DNA of 64,000 nt. It comes from Crambe crambe (Eukaryota; Porifera; Demospongiae; Poecilosclerida; Crambeidae). The notes beneath the pieces are model-generated. The model was not told where the DNA came from, did not search any database, and saw only the letters and a list, made by a program, of their open reading frames with translations. The DNA lies in contig OZ004582.1 in the NCBI GenBank assembly GCA_963924555.1, forward strand, positions 4,216,001 through 4,280,000, given 5' to 3'. Made by a program: the position numbers and the translations under genes. This document shows, in pieces, positions 12,440-23,600 of the stretch. The stretch's first letter is position 1; the number at the start of each line of letters is the position of its first letter.

Positions 12440-15400
12440 CCAGATGAAAACGGCGATTTTAGAAGTCTGATACTGCTTTGTCTTCTGCTCTTCATACTTG
12501 AGTCCTAGCACATTGAAGATGTTCTGTCTCAGTTAGGAGTTGCCAGCTGTAGAAGGGAAGTATTCTGGAGTTATGTGATGTATTAATTTGACTCAAACCA
12601 GTCATCCCATTAGTCTTCTGGATCACTTCAGAACTGTCACTGTCGTCTCTCTTTTGTATTCTTTCTTGGGAACTTCATTCGATCTTTGAGCCCCAGCATG
12701 CTCAGCTGAAAAACTTTCTGGTGGCTGACCCTCTACATTAATTTCCATCAGATCCGTAGACTAGTACACTGATCTGTTACGATAATCTTTATGATGAAAA
12801 ATATGCTCTCCACCTTGCTGTTAGTGTAAGGAAGTAACTAAGTCAGCAGCAACACATTAGGCCACTTCCTTGGATCAGGTACTGTCAATTTAAGTTTTGC
12901 CTGTAGAAATTACTTCTTCAAGGTCATCTTTCATAGAAAAGATGAACATTCCCTTTACTCCCTTCAGATGAAGCACTGAAACCATGACAACTTCATAAAT
13001 GGAAAATCAAGTCATGAAGTAGGCTTTCCAGCTTTTGCACTTGGAAATTAGACCTAAGCTATTTTAGTACCTTGTTGCTCTTCTCTGGGCTTTAGTTGGC
13101 ACTCTGTAGTGCCAGGAGGCAAGAAAGTACTAGCTTCTCCCAAACTCATTTGAAATTCCACCTGTTCAGTCATCAGAGTGCTGAGGGCATGCAATGGTAC
13201 GTAAGTAGTACATATCAGTGCATGCACAATGATTGTGCATATGCGTGCAAGAATCAACTAAACAAGCTTTAAAACAGAGATATGATCATGAAATTCACTA
13301 GTATCTAAGGCTTTTCATAAATCTATCTGCCCAAAACTTACCAGGTTATGATCCAGGATCGCTCCCATGCCTTACACACCCTAGATAACCAAGGCGCTCA
13401 AAGATAACAACGCAGTGAAGCAAAACTTACATGGCCTTCTTCCTCTCTCAAACAGCTGGTGTGCAAAGATTGAAATGATGTCATCGCGTTAACGGACATA
13501 CGTAACAATTTATGGAGTATTGTGTCATAACAGGAAGTTCAATGTTTGGATGCGTTTTATTCCGAAACGCTTTGTCAATCTCTCTCACTTCAAGCGCTTA
13601 TAGCTCAGGGGTGCTTTAAGGTATAGAGCTTACTATCAATCGATAGCTAACGTAGTGAGCTATTGTGTGATAGGAATAACTCCGTTTTGAAATTTTGAGT
13701 AACATTCCTGGTTTTCATATAGCATGTCACAAATACGAGAATATTTGCTCAGTCTACCATTTGAATGCCAGAACAGTAAGACATTTGGCCACTTGGTTTG
13801 GGTATCCACAAACACAAGCAAAGCTCTTAGCAATTTGAAGCCACATGCGGATGTTTTCAGTAAGCCTCTCCAGGTCAGATAGTGCTTTTCGCTTACACTG
13901 CTGAAGTGTTGCATCATTAAAATTCTTCAAAGCTGTTCCCTGGTAAGCTTTCTTGTCACCTTCATCATGTATTAGATCTAGTACCTGCTTAACTACCAGC
14001 CACTGAAGGATCTTGGCTTCTCAGGGACTTCAGAGCACTGAATGCTTGAGGATCTGCTTAACGGCCAGCACAATATCAATATCTTTCTCCTGGAGGGCCA
14101 AATTGTGAGCTTCTATGTAGAGTACACACCCATGAGGATCCTACAGTCAGACCATGCTCGGTTGTCACCTTGTACAGATGAATCTTCAGCCAGCGCAATT
14201 AGATGATTGACATAAGCTCCAAATCACGACAATCAACTATCCTCTGAAGTATCCTTCATTTGTGGTTGATCCACCTTGACCCTTGTCCTCAAATGGGTAC
14301 ATTGCCAGCATGTGGTAGCTCGAATGCTTTGTGTAGATTGTATGTGCAGAAGGTAAGGATTTCTGAAGTCGTTCTTTGATGCCCAATGTTCACTAGCAGG
14401 TTACTAGCCTTGTATTATAGAGCACCATGGCCACCGCATATTGATAGCTATTAGCATGATCAACCAGGCTACTAGCCTTATGATTTGTAAAACCATCTTA
14501 GAGAAGTTTTTTTGGCTTCAAATTTTTGCTTCATATTTTGACAAACTTCACATCAGCAAAGTAACAAGACTTCGATCATTGTGATCTTTCACATGCCTAA
14601 GCCAAACTAACGTTAGGTAGTCCTTATTAAATAAGGGGAAAACATTTTTGAAATGAAAAAAGATTTAGGGATGACCACTGCTCAAAAAAGTAAGGAAACA
14701 ACGGAAATGGGATCAATCTTTGTTCTGTATAGCCAGCCAACAATCATTGGTAGCTTCAGATTATAGTGGTACGTATATGTAGGGATTGTTAGCTGGATAT
14801 ACAGAACAAAGATTGATCCTATTTCCATCCTTTTTGTTTCCTTACTTTTTTGACCAGTGGTCATCACATCTTTTTGAAATATTTTTTCCCTTACTTGTTC
14901 CTGATGGCTTTGAAAGGGGCTATCTTGGAGAGTGTTGATATGAAAGAAAAGCAAATAGAAGCTGCGACTGTTTGGATGATACTTTTGTACCATTACCCAC
15001 AGGATATCTTAAAGCCACACCCCATAACAAAATATGATGCATTACATACATCCGTCCAGAAAAATTCTGGACACTCAGAACAACTCGACCATGCGAGTTT
15101 TGACCAGACCCTTATTTTTCAACCGCCCTGCAAAAAAATGTGGGCTGGCTCGCAAGACTACACCTTAGTTATTGGTGATTTTTCCACGTGACTCTCTGCT
15201 GTTGGATTCCATGCACGAAGCTTTCATGACTCACATGCATGAAGGGTCGTCGATATAACACGTTAGTACGTGACGTCTAATTTTGTAGCTAGGGAAAAAA
15301 TGGTGTTCCATTCCGCTGGCCTCACTGAACTACCAGCGTTTGCTGAGATCGGCTTTTTTATGACAGTAGTAAGTTCTGAGATGGGAAGAATGGAGCAGAG

Positions 15401-17140
15401 CAGAAACATTACATTGGATTATTATGTCATAATTTTGTCAATGGTTCTTTTTATGCTTGCTACTCATGGCTTTGTTGGCTTTCTTGCTACTTCCCAAATG
15501 ACAGTTAACTGGCCTACTTTGTAGCCTCTGTTGTGATGGTTCAAGGCTTTTTTTTGTAGGCTCTTGCTGCCTTTCGGAAGCTTTGTACCCTCTGTTCTCG
15601 CTATTCAGAGCCTTTTAAGAGGCCGTCTTTCAGACGATCATAAATCATGTTTTGTACTCTGTCTTTCTTGCTCCCTATGCTTGCTCAGATGATTGTTGAC
15701 TTGCCTATTGCTCCCTATGTTTGCTCAGATGATTATTGACTTACCTACTCTCTCTGCTCTCACTGCTCTTGAATTTCTAGTTATCTATGCATTAGTGGTC
15801 ATGCTGTGGTTGCGTAGATACAGACATGTGTATCATTAAAGCGCTCCTACTTAAGTACTAACCAGTAGGTTTTCCCTAGCCTCGTCCCCTCAGACGCTCT
15901 TTTTAGTTATGAATGTGGAGGGCCTAGTACATGAAGTCATGGGGACCGTCTAATTGGGCGTGGGCAGTGCACGAGAGCATTATGACCCTGCCCACACATT
16001 TGGGCCATGGACTAGAGTGACTACAGGATTGACCTAAAGGCACCAGGTGTTCAACAGAACTTTTGTTTCACTACAGCAAAATGATCAATTTGCTATGGCC
16101 ATACAACCAAGGACTTACTAAAACTCGTGGCCGATCTATTTATAATCCAACTAAGCCTAAAATCTAGACTACTTATAGCTTTACTATTAACAATAAGCAG
16201 CTCTGCTGCTAGGCTAGCGAAGCTCCAATTCATTGGTAGGCTAGCTCAATGGCTCAACACTTCTTTTTATCCGGCCATATGCTCGTGCGTGGTTGTAGCA
16301 CCAATTTGTCATGGTGACGTTAGCAATGTGAATGTGTTTCCTTGAACACACCCATGCTATGGGTTTCTATGCTTTTGCGATATTTTCACGTACCAGGCCC
16401 TCCACAATTATATTAAAAGGAGGGCCTGGGGATGAGGTTTGGTTTTCCCCAAGCCCTTCACACATGACAAACTTTAGATCTTCTATGCCCAAATCTGATA
16501 ACAGATATTGTTGTTTTTGTAGTTCAGCAGACCACTCACTCTTGTGAAAGAAACTATTCAAACAAGAAACAGGAAATCAACTGGGAAATCTAAGAAGAAG
16601 GGGAAAAAAATTCTATCATCACATCTTACCCTTACCCCTCCATTATCTTCTGGAGAAGGAACTGGTGTGTTTTCTGGACAGGGACAAATCTCTCCACGCA
16701 GTAATTATGTACTTGCTACAGCTTCAGGAAGTTATGAACAACCTTCCCCTCCCATTCCAATTCGATATGGTGAATATAACTATGCTCCTATAGGTTTCAC
16801 CCCAGCTGGTTATAACATAATTCACAGTCATCAGGGGTACAATAATGACAAACAAGAAAGAGATGGTTATGTGTGTGAGGCACCTTACTCAAGTGTCGAA
16901 GATGTCAAACCAAATATTGGGTCTACTACAAGTGCCTTCAATGTTATCAGTGCTCCCCCTCAATATGCTATGAATTCGTCCCATTCTGTGTCCAGAGCTG
17001 AAGAACAAGTGGACACCACCATGACTGCATCTGGTACATTTCATGCAAGTACTTATAGTGCTTTTTCACCATTTACAAGTGATCAAACATCTCCACTGGG
17101 TCAGTCACCAACACAGGCCACTCAGTCCCCATTACTATGA
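7129..17140 (+). CDS. GATA-type transcription factor, two zinc fingers, four exons
   Basis: This is a nuclear DNA-binding regulator that recognises WGATAR sites. The exons are 7129-7981, 8599-8765, 9865-9996 and 16523-17140; phases agree and encode 589 residues. I chose ATG 7129 as the first ATG after the TATA-like box. Residues 1-285 are a Ser/Thr/Pro/Gln-rich region of the activation-domain type. Finger 1 (Cys298-x2-Cys301-x17-Cys319-x2-Cys322) has the canonical TPLWRRN and CNACGLYY core. Finger 2 (Cys352-x2-Cys355-x17-Cys373-x2-Cys376) keeps LWRR and GLYYKL but reads CNPC where animal GATA factors have CNAC. A basic tail ([16 protein letters not shown], residues 387-402) crosses the last junction, as expected for the C-finger. 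The remainder is a low-complexity tail rich in Ser, Thr, Pro and Tyr. An alternative acceptor for exon 3, 3 bp downstream (9868), is possible. The arrangement fits animal GATA1-6-like proteins; I do not assign a subfamily. The 6.5 kb third intron is filled with repeats. Confidence 0.93.
10850..11290 (-). repeat. Dispersed repeat with terminal hairpin (in GATA intron 3)
   Basis: Closely similar in order and sequence to 30795-31160, and in opposite orientation to 4140-4340. One end carries the hairpin gagagtgcgttagcactct, which is also the terminus of other repeats in the window (see findings). It contains no open frame of note. Confidence 0.7.
11860..12086. mobile_element. Foldback MITE (GATA intron 3)
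   Basis: The arms 11860-11918 and 12013-12086 are inverted copies (agggatggctgtgtgtggtt mirrored by aaccacgcacagccatccct, and an inner acttcagtcaagtaa block). About 95 bp of loop lies between them. Non-coding. Confidence 0.75.
12410..12436 (+). repeat. (GAT)n microsatellite
   Basis: About nine perfect GAT/TGA triplets, lying in the GATA gene's third intron in sequence without recognisable coding potential. Confidence 0.85.
13660..14300 (-). pseudogene. Decayed hAT-like transposase fragment
   Basis: Read on the minus strand, the region gives scattered blocks typical of repetitive transposase genes. These include a Lys/Asp-rich block ([16 protein letters not shown]), then [20 protein letters not shown], a block around [18 protein letters not shown], and [20 protein letters not shown]. 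The last recalls the start of the hAT C-terminal dimerisation region. Stops and frame changes break it throughout, so it is dead. The superfamily is inferred from the last block only. Confidence 0.45.
14634..14891. mobile_element. Foldback MITE with TA target duplication
   Basis: Arms of about 110 bp (ggaaaa...gatgaccactgctcaaaaaagtaaggaaac and its mirror) surround a short loop. TA dinucleotides flank both ends, as for Tc1/mariner-type elements. A very similar copy lies at 60548-60846 and a worn one near 1013-1260. It sits in GATA intron 3. Confidence 0.75.
15868..16450. mobile_element. Inverted-repeat element (GATA intron 3)
   Basis: The left end (ggttttccctagcctcgtcc, then tgtggagggcctagtac) is mirrored at the right end (gtaccaggccctccaca, then ggggatgaggtttggtttt). 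The arms are about 70 bp with mismatches, and the interior of about 430 bp has no transposase. Just left of it (15660-15745) two near-identical 40 bp blocks stand in tandem. Confidence 0.65.
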
Positions 17141-17618
17141 ATAGAGACAATTTTCTATCACTTTTATTAATAATTATTGGCATTAATGACACTTAAAACA
17201 TTGTTCACTTCTACAGAGTAAATTTCTCCTATATTTGCATAAAATGTGTTCCAAACATTTTATAAGTATTGACCTTCATGTAAGTTTGGCTTTTCACTTG
17301 CATCACATGCAATTTTCACATTCATTTTTTTCTTTTTCTTTTTTTTTTTTTGGCATGTAATTTTGTTAACCTGCTATCACTATTTTTTTATCTCCTGTGG
17401 AGATAAGATCAAATGCCACAATCACTTAACATTAGTTTTATACTAGGCTGTTGCTTTATAGATTTTTTTCCCCTATGTATAATTTTTATAGTGTGTTTAA
17501 ATTCATTTTTTTTTAATACCGGTGAACATTCAGATATGCTTCTATAGACCATAAAGGAGCAAAGAATTCTCCCTTATGCTTTGACTAGATATACAGTATG
17601 TTCACTATCTCTGGCAGT
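17141..17618. other. Convergent 3' intergenic region, GATA / SPAG6
   Basis: The two stop codons lie 478 bp apart on opposite strands, so both 3' UTRs must share this stretch. It is T/A-rich with homopolymer runs. An ATTAAA at 17517-17512 on the minus strand, about 100 nt past the SPAG6 stop, is a plausible poly(A) signal. I saw no perfect AATAAA for GATA. Confidence 0.5.
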
Positions 17619-20600
17619 CTAAATTGTGGGCTTATACTCGTCAACTCGTTCCAAGAGCTTTTCTGAGTAGCCAGGAGAATAGTACCTGTGTGGTGAAGGA
17701 ATGTTGCAATTCTCATGTGCCTGATGACAGAAATCATTACCTAACAATTTCTTCAGGGTAACAGTCGTTTATTGTGTGAATGTATTCAGCCAAGATGCTA
17801 CCAGGTTCTGCTTGAATTTCTTGAATCTGAGTAATAAAGAGTATGTCTTTCAGCATGATGTCTATCTAGAATTTAGGTAACACTTGTTATAAACTACATA
17901 CCTTTTTTAGACCACCAGAAGTTACAAATAATCTCCGAGACTTTGGATCGTGAGGTAATACTTTGGAAAACTGACCAACTACATGCTTAAGGATATTAGG
18001 AGGAGCATCGTGAAGCAGAGGCTCGAGAGCAGGAAGATGAACACAACGAATAAGGATATTCTTTAATGCCTTCTTTGACTGTATAATAGAAATGGATAAA
18101 TTTCCTTGTGAGCAAAGGTTTAACTCCTGCTCAAAATGGGCAAACCCAGAAGCTACAGTGCATGTGATTGAGACACTGATGATACTGTACAGTGTTCACT
18201 TAAAATTGTCCAAGAAGAAAAGCTTACCTTATTGATCAAATCTTCTGATGAATTTGGATTCAAGTATAGATCCAATAAACGTGGCAAAATATTGGCTTGA
18301 GCAATTGCTAATGCATGTTCTGGAGTATGTCGACCAATCTGTCCAAGTGCCCATGAACAAGCAGCCTAAATTGCATTATCACAACATCATTTAATGTCAC
18401 AGATACCGTTAAATGAAGGCCATGGTAATTTTTATAATTCCTTGTTTCTCAGGCAAAAACTGTCCACAAATTGAGGAGAAGGGTGTGGTCAGAAGGCATA
18501 TCCACCACTATTATTAGTGGAAATAAAAGTGACCAAAGCAGCTAAAATTATTCTAGTGGCACATTTTCTAGAGAGAGTTGCCAAGCTCTATTTGAAATTT
18601 TTTTTTCTCAGGGAGGCATCAAAATTAGAGGGAGGGCCTGAGAAACAGTTAACTATGGCCTAATAGAATAGAAAGTCTCTATATCACACATGTAATAGAT
18701 TTATATACAAATTATATACCGTAATCGTATAAGTTTTCGATGGGGTTTTATTTTCGTTTTTTTCGTAGTCGATCAGAATCCTCGAAAATAATAAACGAAA
18801 TCATAGTACTATCTATGACGTCATAATGACGACGATGCGCATGCGTGTGTGATGCAATATCGATTGCAGCTGGAAGAAAACCTGTCCTTGAGACGATCAT
18901 GGCTGTTACCTGTCTCTCTTCTACAATGAAGCGTCTCGCCTTCCGTAGCAGTCTAGATTTTAGTCTGGCGTCACCAGCCCAGCTTTTCTTCTTTTTGGGG
19001 GACTATCTAGATTTCTCTGTAGTAGCCACAAATCACGAGAAGGTAGCCATCATGCATGTCACTCGGCCCCAGCAGCAGGCAATGATATAGCTATTATGCG
19101 CATGCATTATTTTCCATGTGCTTGCTACGAAAATTAGACCCGCGGAAATTTTTTATTATAGGAACAGCTCCGGAAATCACGAAATTTTAAACCTCCGAAA
19201 ATTTATACAATTACGGTATTTCACTTAGCTACCATAGTATACACTAAGTTACTATATCTACACAAAAAGTTAATAACAGCAGAAATTTAACTTTCTTGCT
19301 TATACTTTCATACAGCTGACAAGCTTAAATATTTTGTACATGGTTTTTCTTCTAAATGGGCTGCTGCAGCCTCATAATCAAACTAAAACCCTAAATTTAC
19401 ATGCAGCTACTAGGTGAAATGTAGGATATGGGGCCAGCTAAATTTTAGGGCCATCCCTTTATGCTCCTTTCTTTTTTATTGTAAGATGTGCTTTATCTCA
19501 TATTTTTTTGTAGGTATATGCACTAGCCCTTAACTCTGATGTACAAATTATAAAGGGCCCTGGATTGCACTTAGCACTTCTCGTCAAAAATTGTCATCAC
19601 ATGCACATTTTTGAATAATTCAAAAATCGGAGCATGCACAAACAATGGATACCAGGCTCTCTTCCCCCCCCCCTCCCCCCCAGGAAAAAAAAAAGGAAAA
19701 AGAGGCAGGGTTCAAGGCTAACTATCACCCTATCACCCTAACACCTGATGTTACTCTTTAGTTAGTCCAGTGCACCAATTCTCAACTTTCATCACTTGTC
19801 CTGACATTGAAATACTTAGTCCAAAGCTATGAAGTACCTATAGTACAGTGTAGTTAATGGAGCTTCATAACCTTAGTTTGCAATGTTACTGCTCTCACTG
19901 CACCCATACTGATCCTTATAGTGCTAGATCATTGATCCAGCATGCATGCTCCTTAGCACTTACCAGGACATGGTCCTCTGGTTCCTCTGATAGAGCTAAT
20001 GTTAGTTGAATCACACCCTAAAATATTTAACAATATTATAACCTGGGTTCACACATGGCTGGACTTTTAGATTGTCCTTTGATCATATTGACCTGATACA
20101 TTAAACATGAATTAACCATGAAAAGTGTTTCATGGGAAAAATTGTACAAGAGTGGGCTTGAAAATAGAAAAATTACCTGATGTAGTAGGATAGCATTGAT
20201 AAAGTACTGACTGCTCTTATACATGATACATATATATAAAATATCCATGAAAGTTTTTCACCGAATAAATGCAGGTCACAAACTCTTTGAGTGATTAATG
20301 TGTACATTACAGTAAATAATGAATGGCTAGGTTCGAATAGATGAATTAATTATCAAGATAAGAGTACCAAGGCAAGGGGCAGGGTGTACAGTCCACAGTA
20401 AAATTGTCTGTCTAAACATAGCAGGTTGAGTGCTGTAAAGGTGAAACATGATTGAAAGAATCAAGTTTTATGCCCAGAAGAAATGGAACAATGAAGATTG
20501 GGTTTCCTTTGCTGAAGATCTGAAGGTTTGGCTGAATGAACATTTGCTAACCTACAACAAAAGTAAATAAACTAACTGCCCCACACTCACATTCATTACA

Positions 20601-23600
20601 TCCATTAAGTTTGAGAATTTGTCAGATCTTTGCCTCCTGTTTCTTCTTCTGAGTCAGGTTCTAGCTGGCACAGGCACCATGACCTACCTGTTAAATTATG
20701 GCTATAGCAGCCATGTAACATGCTCATTTCCACAACTGTCTGAACTAAGTAGCCATGTCAACAGTTCCTGTCTGTCCCTTTGCTCCTACTGCAGCAATTA
20801 GGAAACAATGTACTCTCTAAGTATGGATGGGTGGTACAGATGAACAAACTTGTTTATCTTCTATATGATAGCAACTCCTGGCTTACTATGCATGTGCAGA
20901 TGTTGTACATGTGCTGGTGTAGCTTATGATAGCTAGTTCATTTCTGCAGCAGAACTCTGCTCAACTAAACATTGCTGTAAAGTCTCACTGGTTTGTCTTC
21001 ATGTCATGTGTAGCATGTATAAACTTTACTGTAGCTCTTTGTTTGTATTAAGCACACAATCTCTATATTGTGCTATCACCAGTTGTGCATGTGCTGAACT
21101 CCATCATAGACTATTATAGGTTCCAATATGGATTGATAAAATTAATATTAACAAGGCACTTCCAGTCATGTGACATCTGTGTTGCACCCATTGCGCTGAC
21201 TGTATCTTCATGAACGGGAAAGATCACAAAAGTGGTTAACCCTACAAGCTTGTAAGCGGCTGAACTCTGCCAGGGAGACTATACTACAAAGATGCCAAGA
21301 CCTTGGGATTATTGTCATAGCAAAACTCTGCTTAAGTTGCATATAAATACTTTGTGTAATTTTATCTTCTGAAGTAGCTCTATCATCCTTAGTTAATGAC
21401 TTGGAGTGCATGTTAGTTAAACAATTTTCTGCTACATTGTTACTAACTATTACACCTTTCTTTCTCAAATAGTATACTTGCTTGTGTAATTTTATTGGAC
21501 AAAGTTCAACCAATCCAGCTCATACAATAATATAAGCAGTTCATATAAAGTTTGCAGTGTGGTTTGATATTGGTTGCCAAAAATTTCACTAGATAGTTAA
21601 TTAATTGATGGAAACAGCCAAAAGTACAATATCGGAAAGTATTACTATAAATATATGGTATACCACAAGGAGGATGTAATTAGGGGTATCCAGTCTATTC
21701 TGGAACCTCTATAGTCTATGACTCCATCACCTGATAGCTATATAAAAGTTAAAAAAGTGTCATTTATCCTCACACTCTCACTTACTATCTCAAACTGACT
21801 TCATTATATCTTACCAAACTTGTCACATTGGCGTAGTCGGCAGGATAATAGCATGTTACATCTGATAGTTCTGGAGCCCTTTTTGGGAGAAGGAAGTTTT
21901 TGATAACTGGTTTGACCTTATGTATCAGCCATCAATGGTAAGAACCTGACAAACTACTCCAGATACGAATATAAATAACAAGTCTTGCCCAGAAGGCATG
22001 CAAGCCGAAGTAAAAGAGGTGCACAGCTGGCTTGAAGGGGAGATTCAAACCAGCAAGTCTATGGGACTGCGGCCTTTTGCATTCTCTGCCACATAATCCC
22101 AGCATGGATGTGCCTTCCTATTGCTGCTGCACCACAGCCTCTTGCATTTGACTGTGCCACATGTACAGCTAATTGCAGCAATGCAGTCTACAGCTGTCCC
22201 TTGCTCTTTTTTTTCACAGCTTCAGGAGTAGTCTGACAGCGCCGACCCTTTACCTCCTTTTTCTTGGGGGCGGGGGAGGGAAAGGGATCTGGTAACTCTA
22301 GCATAAATAAGTTGTGTCAACGCTGCCAGGACGGCGGCCCAATCAGATTGCTAGAAATTGGTGGCTGCGCTCTTCTTAATTACCCGCGTCGTGCTTTCCG
22401 GCATGGCTAGCTGTAGACTGTAGAGTTGCGATGGCAGAACAGCTACCTAATGACCACAGTTCCCCTGTGATGAGCGCTTCAAGAAGTATTTAGATTCGAC
22501 TGAATAAAGCCTGAATAGTTACAGGCTGTAGCAGGGGTAATTATTCAAGATCCCCTCTTCTTTAGCCCTTCTCCTTGGCTGCTATGCTCTTCTACAAACT
22601 TGTTTGTTCTTCAGTCATCTATCAGCAGAAAACCCCACCTACCAACTGCAAATACGTGCACGAAAATATTTGTGGTGATGACACAACTCGTTTATGCTAG
22701 AGTTACCAGACTCTTACCCTCCCCCCCCCCCCCCCCCCCCCAAAAAAATCCCAAAAAGAAGGTAAAGGGTTGGCACCGCCAGACTACTTCAGGAGTTGGA
22801 GTATAGAACTGCACCACACGCTTTGCAACTCAGCAGTCCTGGTTGTGGTTCAGTCCAATGGTCCCATTCCCTTCTATTTAGCTGGCTTGCATCTTGCACA
22901 TATCCACAACCTCCTTTAGGCACTTGACTAGGCTAGGCATTCACTCCACACTCTACCACATATGTACTCTAGGCCTGCCTACCTTTTCATCTACTCTGAC
23001 CACCGCCAGTTTACCCTTAACTTCACCATTTTCTTCAACACTGCAGATAACGTGAATACACCAGTCCACATATGACTCCTTCTCTGAAGTTTTTAGTCTA
23101 TGACCTTTGACCCACCATCTTTACGTAGAGATAGCTAGCCCTCAAACTGGGTGTGAACAATATGAACTGAGTAGAGATTTAATGCCACAGGCTCTGTATG
23201 AATTGTATCCCAGAGACAGGGTTCTTAGAAACCCAAATCAGTCTTGACCTATTGTGTATTGAAGTGGTAGAGTTTTACAAACATGTAGAGTAAGGACAGA
23301 TGAGAACGTTTAGTTTGTGACCTTTTACCTGCAATCCCCAATTGAGAGAGCTAGTTCTCTCATAGTGTAAAAAATTTTATAACCACAAAATCTCCCACTA
23401 TTCTGTATATTAAAATTACCTTTGAGACAATAACAGCCATAGCCAAGTTTTCTGAATGAGCTGCAACATAACCTAGCATCATGACTCCTGGAAGTCTAAC
23501 ATTCCCTTTAGTTTCACCAACATAGTCCACTACTGCAGCCACACCTCCAGCATTCACAATAAGTTGTGATAACTACACAGAAATGAGATTCCATTGTTAT

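Noticed and set aside
14850-15191. 113-codon frame partly in the MITE at 14634-14891
   Set aside because: Its first part is MITE arm and the remainder has no recognisable pattern or splice support.
18845-19090. 81-codon open frame in SPAG6 intron 8
   Set aside because: It is entirely within the TIR element at 18719-19216 and shows no protein-like pattern.
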